Positions 22,819-30,221 of a stretch of 58,507 bases of DNA are shown piece by piece. Source of the DNA: a virus. The notes below the pieces were generated by a model. That model had not been told where the DNA came from. It saw only the letters and a list, made by a program, of their open reading frames with translations, and ran no database searches. Positions within the stretch are counted from its first letter, which is position 1; each line of letters opens with the position of its first letter. The stretch covers positions 1 through 58,507 of IMG/VR virus record IMGVR_UViG_3300031669_000032. One strand, given 5' to 3'. The position numbers and the translations under genes were made by a program.

Positions 22819-22843
22819 CAAAAAAAATTATTTTGTTGACAAT
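22811..22843. promoter_or_regulatory. Palindromic operator between divergent promoters
   Basis: Perfect 13-bp arms, ATTGTCAACAAAA (22811-22823) and TTTTGTTGACAAT (22831-22843), separated by 7 bases. Each arm contains the -35 box of one promoter, so a dimer bound here would block both. The symmetry extends further: CCATATTATACT occurs at both -10 ends. The adjacent ribbon-helix-helix protein is the natural candidate to bind it. Confidence 0.7.
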
Positions 22844-22864
22844 CTGATATTTCCATATTATACT
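22836..22864 (+). promoter_or_regulatory. Rightward promoter of the divergent switch
   Basis: TTGACA (22836-22841), 17 bases, TATACT (22859-22864). Only 6 bases separate the -10 from the ATG at 22871, so the predicted mRNA is leaderless, as for several phage repressor genes. Confidence 0.8.
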
Positions 22865-22870
22865 ATAGAT

Positions 22871-23119
22871 ATGAAAAAAATAAAAGTATTAAGAGAAAAG
22901 TTACCGGGGAGAACTCATTTGGTTTCTCTCCGGGTAAATAGGTCTGTGGCCGATTTCATGAGTTACAATGCAGACGAATGGGGTCGCTCAACAAATAAGC
23001 AATGGGGCTTCATAGCTGGACTTTATGCTGCTGGAAATTTCGAGGAGTTAGAGAGGCAGTACAACGGGCCAGATGAGGCGAGGAAGCAAGAAAAGAAAGA
23101 AATAGGGGTGGTAAAATGA
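22871..23119 (+). CDS. Ribbon-helix-helix-like DNA-binding protein, candidate switch regulator
   Basis: An 82-residue protein with THLVSLRVNRSVADFMSYNADE then a helix STNKQWGFIAGLYAAGNF, the strand-helix-helix order of Arc/MetJ-type proteins. The C-terminal third is charged and probably disordered. There is no ribosome site; the promoter predicts a leaderless transcript. Being first and next to the palindrome it is likely autoregulatory. The fold call rests on pattern only. Confidence 0.6.
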   Translation: MKKIKVLREKLPGRTHLVSLRVNRSVADFMSYNADEWGRSTNKQWGFIAGLYAAGNFEELERQYNGPDEARKQEKKEIGVVK

Positions 23120-23373
23120 AAAGTAAACCCGACGCTAAAGAAATCACAATTCATATTTTCCATGCTCCCAGCGTTAGAGATATAAAAGTTGATGTTCAGC
23201 GGAAAATCTGTCTATTTCTGGATAAAAATAATGACTTCCGGGCCATGACAAGCACGGAGTTATTCTGCAAGACGTGCCCATTGAGTACCGACTGCGCGGA
23301 AGCAAATCGCGGTCATGATGGCTCGGTGGAGGTAAACAATGACCAAAAAAATATACATCTTAAGGAATCCTGA
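23116..23373 (+). CDS. Cys-containing hypothetical protein, 85 aa
   Basis: The start overlaps the stop of the gene before it (ATGA-type) with GGGGTGG upstream. Product has ITIHIFHAPSVRDIKVDV, ICLFLDKNN and FCKTCPLSTDC, a small metal or disulphide motif. No family recognised. Confidence 0.6.
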   Translation: MKSKPDAKEITIHIFHAPSVRDIKVDVQRKICLFLDKNNDFRAMTSTELFCKTCPLSTDCAEANRGHDGSVEVNNDQKNIHLKES

Positions 23374-23518
23374 TCTTAACATTACGGTCGAAACAGAAAT
23401 TGTTGATTGCGTTATGATGCGCGCCGATGGGATATTCTCATGTACCAACCTGGGATTGTGGTGCAATGAGTGCGAGCATAAAGATTGTCAGAGAAACAAG
23501 AATCATGAAAAAGACTGA
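23339..23518 (+). CDS. Small Cys-rich protein, 59 aa
   Basis: ATG at 23339 follows GGAGG and overlaps the previous gene. Product MTKKIYILRNPDLNITVET then CVMMRADGIFSC and WCNECEHKDCQRN. The C-x2-C-x4-C ending recurs in other genes of this cluster. Confidence 0.6.
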   Translation: MTKKIYILRNPDLNITVETEIVDCVMMRADGIFSCTNLGLWCNECEHKDCQRNKNHEKD

Positions 23519-23789
23519 TCTTTCAAATGGGTGGCGCGTACACCTGCCGAACTTAATCAAAGAAATTTTCAAATCTCAAGATGTCCAGATACTGAAAATT
23601 CCGCTTACCACTCTTACCCAAATTCTGGCAAAATTAGCCAAAAGGGCCATTGAATTGGATGACACAAAACTGAATCAATTGATGATGAGGCTGTGCTTGT
23701 ATGAGGAGTCTGATCCGTGTGTCAAGGGATATAGCAAAAAGAAAATTATAGAATATCTGGACAGGGAGGTAAATCATGATAATCAATAG
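23505..23789 (+). CDS. Helical hypothetical protein, 94 aa
   Basis: ATG at 23505 lies inside the end of the gene before it, with only AAGAA upstream, so coupling is likely. Product MKKTDLSNGWRVHLPNLIK, then helices LTTLTQILAKLAKRAIELDD and KLNQLMMRLCLYEE. No family recognised. Confidence 0.6.
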   Translation: MKKTDLSNGWRVHLPNLIKEIFKSQDVQILKIPLTTLTQILAKLAKRAIELDDTKLNQLMMRLCLYEESDPCVKGYSKKKIIEYLDREVNHDNQ

Positions 23790-24006
23790 AAAAGAGTTGG
23801 GAAATATTATTTGTTATTATCCGCGCGGTCAAGTGCGCCCCATAACCAGGTTGCACTGCAGGTCGTGTTTCCAGATGGGGTTTGCTATAACTAACGATAA
23901 TATATGCGGCAAGGACGACGTGATGCTTTCGGAAACCATCTGCGGAAGTTGCACTATTTCCGGATGCACTTATGCGAATTTTAACGAGGTGAACAATGAA
24001 AAATAA
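23776..24006 (+). CDS. Cys-rich hypothetical protein, 76 aa
   Basis: AGGGAGG precedes the ATG. Cys residues at LHCRSCF, NICGKD and TICGSCTISGC. Ends inside the next start. No family recognised. Confidence 0.6.
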   Translation: MIINRKELGNIICYYPRGQVRPITRLHCRSCFQMGFAITNDNICGKDDVMLSETICGSCTISGCTYANFNEVNNEK

Positions 24007-24382
24007 CACCCGTTGCGTACCGGTCGCGAAAAGTGATAAGTATCCGGAAGGGTTGGTAAAATTTGATGTTTGTTTTGATTGCCCGTGTTATGATGATAAT
24101 ATTGATGAATGCAATGTACTGGATATATGCATCGATATTCCTGACGCGTATCATAGCATCCACAATGACTGCCCACTACCCTTCTATGACCGGGTGCGTT
24201 GGCATGATGCAAAGCGCGAATTCCCGGAAAATTTCCTGAACGTTGCTGTGAAGATGCTGAAAGACGGGAAGGTTGTCTATAGCACCGGATTGGCAACGAG
24301 AGACGGGACGTGGGTTGCTGATGGGATGTTTATTGATGGAATAGTAAAAATTGAAATATTAGAATGGAGGTATTATGAGTGA
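23996..24382 (+). CDS. DCPL..VRW family protein, copy 1 (128 aa)
   Basis: First of three related proteins. N-terminal Cys cluster FDCPCYDD...CNVLDIC, then DCPLPFYDRVRWHD, a beta domain, and the ending ILEWRYYE. Paralogs at 24375-24806 (NCPLPYYDSVRWYD, LKWRP) and 26452-26958 (DCPLFDWEDVRWHG, SWRY). GAGGTG precedes the ATG. Function unknown. Confidence 0.65.
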   Translation: MKNNTRCVPVAKSDKYPEGLVKFDVCFDCPCYDDNIDECNVLDICIDIPDAYHSIHNDCPLPFYDRVRWHDAKREFPENFLNVAVKMLKDGKVVYSTGLATRDGTWVADGMFIDGIVKIEILEWRYYE

Positions 24383-24806
24383 ATCAAGAGCAATAGTTTA
24401 CAAAGACGGCGGTTACCGGGAAGTAAATAGTTGCAGCCAGTGTGGCAATTTTGATGTGTATTATAAGAAAGATGGATGCGGATTTGGTGTCCTAACTTTC
24501 TCTTGCGCGGAGTTATGCTTTATGTTAATGTGTGATCGGTGGGATGAGAGGGTTGCAATTATTGATTACAATAGCATTTCGGGTAACTGCCCGCTTCCGT
24601 ATTACGACTCTGTCCGCTGGTACGACCATAGCGAGATAACTGAGTATTTCGGAAAAATAGACTGCGAATATGTCGAGGTGCGACTAAAGCATGATGACGG
24701 TAGGATCCAGCCGGTATTTATTAAGAAAGTTGGCCTGGGAGCCGTCGACAAAAAAGACAGTCTCCTGTTGGGTACGGAAGTGTTGAAATGGAGACCGGTA
24801 CAATGA
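24375..24806 (+). CDS. DCPL..VRW family protein, copy 2 (143 aa)
   Basis: Cys cluster SCSQCGNF and a later LCFMLMC, NCPLPYYDSVRWYD, then a strand domain ending VLKWRPVQ. GGAGG precedes the ATG, which lies inside copy 1. The Cys-rich N-terminus is the most variable part of the family. Confidence 0.65.
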   Translation: MSESRAIVYKDGGYREVNSCSQCGNFDVYYKKDGCGFGVLTFSCAELCFMLMCDRWDERVAIIDYNSISGNCPLPYYDSVRWYDHSEITEYFGKIDCEYVEVRLKHDDGRIQPVFIKKVGLGAVDKKDSLLLGTEVLKWRPVQ

Positions 24807-25081
24807 GTGAACATCAAGGCACCATAGACCGAATTTACGCCGGGTTCAAGGCGGTCTACGGGTATCCGCAGGGGAAATGTGGGCAGATTGCCGAAAAAAT
24901 ACAGAAAGAAATCGGCGGTGAAATAGTCGCTGGACTCCTGGTGTTTATCACCGGTGAGCGGGAGCATTGGTGGGTTGAGAAAGACGGCGAAACCATCGAC
25001 CCAATGAGTGACGAATTGATGGAAACTGATCCACATTATCACCGCGAGGTTCACCGTGATGCGTCGAAAGGATACTGGTAA
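24803..25081 (+). CDS. Small protein with Cys-His-Asp pattern, 92 aa
   Basis: ATG at 24803 follows GGAGA and overlaps the stop of copy 2 by ATGA. YPQGKCGQIAEKIQKEI (C26), EREHWWVEKDGETIDPMSDE (H55, D66) recall the order Cys, His-W-x-E, IDP in transglutaminase-like and papain-like enzymes. At 92 residues it would be very small for a peptidase, so this could be chance. Confidence 0.55.
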   Translation: MSEHQGTIDRIYAGFKAVYGYPQGKCGQIAEKIQKEIGGEIVAGLLVFITGEREHWWVEKDGETIDPMSDELMETDPHYHREVHRDASKGYW

Positions 25082-25352
25082 AACAATAGATAACGAATTC
25101 GTCGGCCTGCCGGAAGGTGAGCCACAAATACCCGGTGAAACTGAAAGCGAACTAATTGTCCAGCCCATATCAGAGCAGCGCATAGGAGAAGTAATAGCCT
25201 TGAGTGATGCGATAACCGACCTGATAATTAAGTATCCTGGAACTGGAGTTAATCACTTTGCTGGAATTAATCTCCTCATAGCTTCCGGGCTTAGTCTGGA
25301 AAATGCTATCACAATATATCAAGGTGTAATGTTCAAGAAATTCGGATATTGA
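25059..25352 (+). CDS. Hypothetical protein, 97 aa
   Basis: ATG at 25059 follows GAGGT (GTG at 25056 is the alternative). An acidic, proline-rich N-terminal third is followed by helices ALSDAITDLIIKY and LLIASGLSLENAITIYQGVMFKKF. No family recognised. Confidence 0.55.
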   Translation: MRRKDTGKTIDNEFVGLPEGEPQIPGETESELIVQPISEQRIGEVIALSDAITDLIIKYPGTGVNHFAGINLLIASGLSLENAITIYQGVMFKKFGY

Positions 25353-25354
25353 AA

Positions 25355-25594
25355 ATGAAAATTAAAGTATTGATAGATGACAGAATGTATCAAGCGGACA
25401 TTAATGAAGAGAACAATTCTTGTTGTAAGTTTTACCCGAGAAGTTGTTTTCACTCACAACTTTTCGTATATGGTGAATCTTGTACATTATTTCATGAGAG
25501 GCTAAAATTCTACAACAGAACCGAATTATACAAGCGCTGCCAGGCGTGCATCGATGCGGAAGTGGCAGCCAAAAAAATGGAGGTGAAACGATGA
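25355..25594 (+). CDS. Cys-containing hypothetical protein, 79 aa
   Basis: ATG at 25355 is favoured over a TTG two codons earlier; the ribosome site is weak. Product has SCCKFYPRSC, ESCTLFH and RCQACIDAEVAAKK. It ends just inside the next start. Confidence 0.5.
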   Translation: MKIKVLIDDRMYQADINEENNSCCKFYPRSCFHSQLFVYGESCTLFHERLKFYNRTELYKRCQACIDAEVAAKKMEVKR

Positions 25595-25992
25595 AAAATA
25601 ATGGGCGTATAATTTGTGGTTTTGCTGGAATTGGAAAATCTACGCTGGCTAAAAATAAGGCTGGTTTCGTTGACCTCGAAAGCACCCCCTTCGAGAAAGA
25701 TTGGGATAGATACGTTAAAGTTGCAATACATATGTCAAGTAACGGATATACGGTTTTAATGTCTTGTCATGCGGAATTAAGAGAAAAATTACACGACAAA
25801 AATGCACGTTATTTATTAGCGATACCATCAAAGGATAAAAAAGAGGAGTATATACAACGCTATAAGAATAGAAAAAATACGGAAGATTTTATTCGGTTGT
25901 TAAGTGATAACTGGAACAGTTTTTTGAGTGTTCTACCCCATGAAAAGGATATTTTAATAGTAACGGATTATTTAGAAAATGAAAATCTATAA
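25591..25992 (+). CDS. P-loop nucleotide kinase-like protein
   Basis: A 133-residue protein with Walker A GFAGIGKST at 10-18, then FVDLESTPF, DWDRYVKVAIHM, GYTVLMSCHAELRE and IPSKDKKEEYIQRYKNR. This matches a phage kinase family with adenylate-kinase-like layout and an LID-type R..R stretch. Probably acts on nucleotides. GGAGGTG precedes the ATG. Confidence 0.75.
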   Translation: MKNNGRIICGFAGIGKSTLAKNKAGFVDLESTPFEKDWDRYVKVAIHMSSNGYTVLMSCHAELREKLHDKNARYLLAIPSKDKKEEYIQRYKNRKNTEDFIRLLSDNWNSFLSVLPHEKDILIVTDYLENENL

Positions 25993-26032
25993 AATCACAG
26001 GAGCAAGCGAATATCTTGGGGTGTCAAAATGA
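25979..26032 (+). CDS. 17-aa frame resembling a truncated HTH start
   Basis: ATG at 25979 overlaps the end of the kinase gene; TGA at 26030-26032 overlaps the next ATG. The peptide KIYKITGASEYLGVSK reads as the opening of an HTH_17/MerR-type DNA-binding domain, which then stops. It may be a decayed excisionase-like gene, a coupling peptide or chance. Confidence 0.25.
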   Translation: MKIYKITGASEYLGVSK

Positions 26033-26223
26033 AGAAAACGATAATCGGGTACATTGCGAAATCGCATGAATTAGGTGAAGTGCTGGAATGGGGGAGACCG
26101 AATCATGGGATATCGGTTCTTGACGGGGTTGAGGTATACAGCAATATGCTGTGTAAATTTAAGGATAAATACAAAAAAATCAAAATTATAGTAGAAGTGA
26201 AGGAGGTAAAAGATGGCAAATAA
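26029..26223 (+). CDS. Hypothetical protein, 64 aa
   Basis: GGGGTG precedes the ATG. Product MKKTIIGYIAKSHELGEV, a strand-turn layout, ending in a Lys-rich strand KKIKIIVEVKEVK. No family recognised. Confidence 0.55.
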   Translation: MKKTIIGYIAKSHELGEVLEWGRPNHGISVLDGVEVYSNMLCKFKDKYKKIKIIVEVKEVKDGK

Positions 26224-26443
26224 AAAGAAATATATAAGGCTAATCTATTACGACGATAGAGAATGGCTCATGGATGAAAGCAAGCTCGGAACTCCAACGA
26301 TTCATGAAACCATAGAGAGAGTTATCGCCCAAATTGAAGCTAATTTGGATTCAGATGAGCCGAACGAAGGATTCTATGGATTGCAAGCGGTGGGGATGAC
26401 AGAATCTGAGTTCGATAATCTGCCAGAACCTGAAGGGTATTGA
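26213..26443 (+). CDS. Acidic hypothetical protein, 76 aa
   Basis: AAGGAGG precedes the ATG. A basic start (ANKKKYIRLIYYDDREW) is followed by helix HETIERVIAQIEANL and an acidic C-terminus. No family recognised. Confidence 0.6.
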   Translation: MANKKKYIRLIYYDDREWLMDESKLGTPTIHETIERVIAQIEANLDSDEPNEGFYGLQAVGMTESEFDNLPEPEGY

Positions 26444-26451
26444 GGTGAAAA

Positions 26452-26958
26452 ATGGATAGTAAGAATACATTCAGAAAAAAGGCGATAATAATTAATAGCC
26501 CGAATGGTTTTGATGCTATCGAAATCAAGGGTTGTATGGAGTGCGATCATCTCAAAAATATAACTCCGGAATGCAACACCGAAAAGGTTGTCTGCAACAT
26601 AGGGCGCAGTCGTTATCGGCAATGGGAGTGGTATGATGAGATTCAAGCTGAACGTCCGCATTTCATTTTTGATGATTGCCCGCTTTTCGACTGGGAAGAT
26701 GTGCGCTGGCATGGCATTAAGGAAATTCCGAGGGACGAATCTATAATAGCTATAAAATTAAAAAACGTATCTCCTCAAGCCATGGGCGACAAAAAATATA
26801 TTCTGGGTTCATATAATCATAATTGGAAATGTTTTTCCCCTTACAATGTTAATCTTATGAAAATGACTATTCCTTTTGATGAAAAAATAGCGCGCACCTG
26901 GCTGATTAAATGGCCCCGGAAGTATGCCGTCGAATCCTGGCGCTATTTGGAGTATTGA
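26452..26958 (+). CDS. DCPL..VRW family protein, copy 3 (168 aa)
   Basis: Longest of the three paralogs: MECDHLKNITPEC...VVC Cys cluster, DDCPLFDWEDVRWHGIKEIP, a beta domain and WRYLEY at the end. GAGGTG precedes the ATG. It is separated from copies 1 and 2 by about 1.6 kb of other small genes. Confidence 0.65.
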   Translation: MDSKNTFRKKAIIINSPNGFDAIEIKGCMECDHLKNITPECNTEKVVCNIGRSRYRQWEWYDEIQAERPHFIFDDCPLFDWEDVRWHGIKEIPRDESIIAIKLKNVSPQAMGDKKYILGSYNHNWKCFSPYNVNLMKMTIPFDEKIARTWLIKWPRKYAVESWRYLEY

Positions 26959-27149
26959 TGGCAGCCGATAAAATGAAAAAATATGACTATTCAAAGACTG
27001 GAAATTGCTATTGTTATACGTGTGAAAAACATTTCCATCCGTTGGGTATCGCACGACATAGGGCAGCGCACCGAGATAAAAAAGAGAATTGCAAGATTAT
27101 GTTTTCAGATGGGACGGTGAAGAAATGGCATTTTGGAAAGAAGGAGTAA
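26958..27149 (+). CDS. C2H2 zinc-finger protein, 63 aa
   Basis: ATG at 26958 overlaps the stop of copy 3 (TGATG). CYTCEKHFHPLGIARHRAAH is a full C-x2-C-x11-H-x3-H finger, followed by RDKKENCKIMFSDG. The FHPLGIARHRAAHRDKKE type of finger is common in phage proteins and probably binds nucleic acid. Confidence 0.75.
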   Translation: MAADKMKKYDYSKTGNCYCYTCEKHFHPLGIARHRAAHRDKKENCKIMFSDGTVKKWHFGKKE

Positions 27150-27152
27150 AAA

Positions 27153-27326
27153 ATGAGGGAAAAGAAACTTTATATAATTCAATGCATAATCGAAGAATAC
27201 CACAGGGTGGTAGCCGGGACAAGAGAGGAAGCTAAAGAAATGATAAACCGGAAGCTCACCACCCCCGGCAGTAGGGTCAAGATGACAAGGATCACAAGAA
27301 CGGTAGCTATAGAGAAGGAATCATGA
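27153..27326 (+). CDS. Hypothetical protein, 57 aa
   Basis: AAGGAG precedes ATG at 27153. Product MREKKLYIIQCIIEEYHRVVAG, then TREEAKEMINRKL, a strand followed by a helix as in small nucleic-acid binding folds, and a basic C-terminal strand. An 11-codon frame (27323-27358) overlaps its stop and ends at the next start, linking the two. Confidence 0.55.
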   Translation: MREKKLYIIQCIIEEYHRVVAGTREEAKEMINRKLTTPGSRVKMTRITRTVAIEKES

Positions 27327-27357
27327 ATATCACAAGCATCATGGATAAGAGCAAATA

Positions 27358-28323
27358 ATGGCAGCTACAAAAAAAATCAAAATACCTTTCTCAAAATACA
27401 TTTCAATCACCGCTTGCTTATTACTTACCGGTGCATCACTGATTAATCAATATGATTTTTACGTTGCTATTGCCGGGGTAACTAAAGCCTATGGGGCATC
27501 CGTGATCGTGGAGTTCACAAGAATCTATACTCTCTATATGGCAATCACGAAAAATAAGAAGGGCCTTGCGTGGACTGCCTATTTTCTCCTGGCTGCGTGG
27601 TGTATGTTCGCCAATTCTATCGCGATCACAAATACGGAGTATCAAGAAGAAAGTCAACTTGATATCAACTTGATAGAAAAGTATCAAGTTCTCAAGGGTG
27701 AAGCGGTCGCGAAAATCAAACTTGATATCGCAAGGGAAGAAAAGGAATCCCGCCAAAACTCTGGGATCCTCGGTGCGCAGCCGAACAATGCCAGGATTAG
27801 GGAGATTCAAAAGGTTAGAAAATCTAATATTTCCAGATTCCAGAGGGAGATTAACGGAATTCTCAATTTCCGGGGCAAAAATAATGCCGAATTATTAGCG
27901 AAATGCCGCGAGGTGGCCGCAAGGTACGGTTTAAGATTCAAATACGATAAAACATACACGGATAATGGTGAACGTGCCCCTACATCGATTTTATGGATTT
28001 CAGAAAAAACGCAGCAAATCGCGGCGAATCTATTTTTTATCCTCCTTATCGAAATTGGGATTTTCACAACGGCAATATATGCGAAGCGAAACGGTCAAGT
28101 TGATATCAAGAAAAGTCAAGTTGATATCAAGTTGATATCAAGAAATGATACCACGGAGAAAGATATAATCAAGAAACATCAAGAATATATCAAGCATCCG
28201 CTATATTCTGATTTTCTTGACGGCAAAACTACCGCGGATTATGCTCCGGGGGAAAATAGGAAAGCAATGAAAATAATACGAAAATTTTATAGACAAAATC
28301 CAGAACTATTAAAAAAGAGGTGA
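27358..28323 (+). CDS. Membrane protein with cytoplasmic coiled-coil loop, 321 aa
   Basis: Hydrophobic helices at about 12-30, 38-58 and 67-88, then a long charged loop (about 95-215) with QREINGILNFRGKNNAELLAKCREVAAR, another membrane helix at about 222-240 and a basic C-terminal tail. The tail repeats QVDIK (QVDIKKSQVDIK). Long coiled-coil loops between membrane helices are seen in phage exclusion and tail-entry proteins, but no family is recognised. No clear ribosome site; coupling to an 11-codon frame is likely. Confidence 0.65.
   Translation: MAATKKIKIPFSKYISITACLLLTGASLINQYDFYVAIAGVTKAYGASVIVEFTRIYTLYMAITKNKKGLAWTAYFLLAAWCMFANSIAITNTEYQEESQLDINLIEKYQVLKGEAVAKIKLDIAREEKESRQNSGILGAQPNNARIREIQKVRKSNISRFQREINGILNFRGKNNAELLAKCREVAARYGLRFKYDKTYTDNGERAPTSILWISEKTQQIAANLFFILLIEIGIFTTAIYAKRNGQVDIKKSQVDIKLISRNDTTEKDIIKKHQEYIKHPLYSDFLDGKTTADYAPGENRKAMKIIRKFYRQNPELLKKR
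28094..28142 (+). repeat. Clustered palindromic TTGATATCAA repeats
   Basis: GTCAAGTTGATATCAAG occurs at 28094-28110 and 28115-28131 (21 bases apart), and CAAGTTGATATCAAG again at 28128-28142. Each holds the palindrome CTTGATATCAAG or a near version. A related run lies at 27655-27676 and 27718-27730. They encode the QVDIK repeats of the membrane protein. Confidence 0.6.
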
Positions 28324-28327
28324 AACA

Positions 28328-28732
28328 ATGAAACAAATAAAATTTAGAGCATGGGTGGGTAATGAGTTCTTATATTGCGATGTGCTGCAGGATGACCATC
28401 ATGCAATAAAAAAATTTTGGGTTGCCGTTAGTTCTGCCGGTATAGAACCGGAACAATTCACCGGACTTTATGATTCTACAAAGTGGCATGATTTGCCGGA
28501 AGCCGATAGGCTCTCATGGATCGAATTGAATGCAGGGAAGATAGGGAGCAGTGAATGGCCTGGTCGCGAAATTTATGAAGGTGATTTGCTGAGCCATAAG
28601 TATGGCGGTGGACTTGTAGAATGTGAATTTGGAAATGGTGAATTTTTCACGGGAGACGTTAGCGTATTGGATGACTCGTTAAGAATTATCGGACACATTC
28701 ATGAGAACCCAGCAGCAAAGGAGAAGAAATGA
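28328..28732 (+). CDS. YopX-like phage protein
   Basis: A 134-residue protein with KFRAWVGNEF at the start, QFTGLYDS in the middle and GREIYEGDLLSHKY, then IIGHIHENP. This is the YopX layout (KFRAW, QFTGL, EIYEGD, GNIHENP), here with an insert of about 30 residues between QFTGL and REIYEGD. Function unknown, widespread in phages. GAGGTG precedes the ATG. Confidence 0.75.
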   Translation: MKQIKFRAWVGNEFLYCDVLQDDHHAIKKFWVAVSSAGIEPEQFTGLYDSTKWHDLPEADRLSWIELNAGKIGSSEWPGREIYEGDLLSHKYGGGLVECEFGNGEFFTGDVSVLDDSLRIIGHIHENPAAKEKK

Positions 28733-29211
28733 AAGCCAAAAACAGCAATAAGCTCAAGGTGAAAATCAAAGGTATGGTGTACCGGTTAACCTATGCGATA
28801 CGCTGCCTATTTAGTTTTTGTTTCATCATGCCGATTAATATGATTGTCGAGACAATTAAAGCGTCCGCCGCCTATAATGCTGAGATTGAAAAGCTTAGTA
28901 AAATATCCCATAATAAGGATATGAAAACGAGAGAAGGGGTGGCGTTACCTGCTGCAATTAATTGGCTATATGTAGATGAAGCTATAGAAGTGTTAGCCAG
29001 GACTGTGGACGGTAAGGCGCTATTGTCTACGCGTGCATTTATCAACACACATATGGCAGGCCGTAAGAATTGGGCTACATACAGTATAGCGGAATTGATG
29101 AAAGAGATTAAAGAATCCCTTGAGACAAGTAAAACATCGGCGGACATGAAGGGGATAGGTGAAATGGCGTTTTGCGTTAGCCGCTTCATGGAAATACTGG
29201 AGAAGAAATGA
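28729..29211 (+). CDS. Hypothetical protein with membrane segment, 160 aa
   Basis: Overlaps YopX-like by ATGA, with AAGGAG upstream. A basic N-terminus, one hydrophobic segment (about 21-45, CLFSFCFIMPINMIVETI), then a helical domain with VDEAIEVLARTVDGK and IAELMKEIKESLETS. No family recognised. Confidence 0.6.
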   Translation: MKAKNSNKLKVKIKGMVYRLTYAIRCLFSFCFIMPINMIVETIKASAAYNAEIEKLSKISHNKDMKTREGVALPAAINWLYVDEAIEVLARTVDGKALLSTRAFINTHMAGRKNWATYSIAELMKEIKESLETSKTSADMKGIGEMAFCVSRFMEILEKK

Positions 29212-29438
29212 AAGAAAGCGGACTCTCTTTCAAAGCATTGTCCTGCGGCATGTGTCCGGACTGCGGAAGGTACACTCGCTTCGCTAACTTTCACATGACC
29301 TGGCAAGGTTGGGATTCTACCTGTTTACGGTGTGGCCGGAGATGGGGCGATGGAGAATGGTTGCCTCTTGACTTCTCTCGGTATGCGAGAAGAGATAGTA
29401 TTGATTCTGCTAAAAGGAGATGGAAAAGTGGGAATTGA
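29208..29438 (+). CDS. Zinc-ribbon protein, 76 aa
   Basis: GMCPDCGRYTRFANFHMT then CLRCGRRWGDGEW: a C-x2-C...C-x2-C ribbon with a W-rich turn. The start overlaps the gene before it. Typical of small phage zinc ribbons with unknown partner. Confidence 0.65.
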   Translation: MKESGLSFKALSCGMCPDCGRYTRFANFHMTWQGWDSTCLRCGRRWGDGEWLPLDFSRYARRDSIDSAKRRWKSGN

Positions 29439-29829
29439 CAAAAGCAGCATTGAATTAATTCAGGAATATGCCGATAGCTTCAGGAAAATATTTGCGTATT
29501 TTTTAGCGCCTAGCAAAAGAATTAATATTGGATGCTGCAACTTATTCGATTTTGAAATGGCTGTTTATTTTTGGGTTGTGAGTGAAAGTGAATATGAGTC
29601 AAAAGTTAAGATTAGAAATGCACCGCCTTTAGGAATGCCAAAAATGTGCCCATTGGCAAAAACGCGCCTTGCGAGAACGGAAACGGATATAATCAGGGTG
29701 TATACCGAGAACGCGCTGTTCATTGTTAAGGGGATCGATAGAGGCAACTGGTCGAGCGCTGCTGGACATACCGACGCAATGGAAGAATTGGGAGAATTAC
29801 TGGCACGTCTCCCGGAAGGTGAAGGATGA
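29428..29829 (+). CDS. Hypothetical protein, 133 aa
   Basis: GTG at 29428 is chosen because AAAAGGAG lies 8 bases before it and no ATG has a comparable site. Product opens with IDKSSIELIQEYADSFRKI, has NLFDFEMAVYFWVVSESEY and a last helix AMEELGELLARLPEGEG. No family recognised. Confidence 0.55.
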   Translation: MGIDKSSIELIQEYADSFRKIFAYFLAPSKRINIGCCNLFDFEMAVYFWVVSESEYESKVKIRNAPPLGMPKMCPLAKTRLARTETDIIRVYTENALFIVKGIDRGNWSSAAGHTDAMEELGELLARLPEGEG

Positions 29830-29855
29830 AAAATAAAATTACAGGAGAAAATAAT

Positions 29856-30212
29856 ATGAATAATAAAAAGTTTTATCAACAGGGCGATGTGGTATTTAGA
29901 AAAGTTAACGATTTCCCGGAAGGAAAAAGGAAATTAAAAAATGGCAATGTAATAGTTGAGGGTGAAGGGTCTGGGCATTTTCATGCGGTACAGCCTGGAC
30001 AGCTACCGTTTTCACTGTTTTTCGTAAACGATGGATTTTTTCTTGAAAATGAAAGTGACGATAATATTGTCATAGAACATCAGGAACACAATCCAATTGC
30101 ACTGCCTCCCGGGAAATACGAAATAGACAAGGTTAATGAATTTGATTGGAAACGACATTTCGATGAAAAAGAAGATGAAAGGGGAAAGGCGACAAGAAAG
30201 GTTATTGATTAG
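29856..30212 (+). CDS. Cupin-like phage protein, 118 aa
   Basis: ATG at 29856 follows ACAGGAG; an earlier in-frame ATG is possible. FYQQGDVVFRKV, VEGEGSGHFHAVQPG, EHQEHNPIALPPGKYEIDKVNEFD: the HFH and HQEH groups are in the position of cupin metal ligands. This family is common near phage replication or tail genes; function unknown. Confidence 0.65.
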   Translation: MNNKKFYQQGDVVFRKVNDFPEGKRKLKNGNVIVEGEGSGHFHAVQPGQLPFSLFFVNDGFFLENESDDNIVIEHQEHNPIALPPGKYEIDKVNEFDWKRHFDEKEDERGKATRKVID

Positions 30213-30221
30213 GAGATATAA

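Noticed and set aside
24602-25183. Long open frame on the minus strand, 193 codons
   Set aside because: It is antisense to two plus-strand genes with good ribosome sites and family matches, has no ribosome site of its own and no plausible protein pattern.
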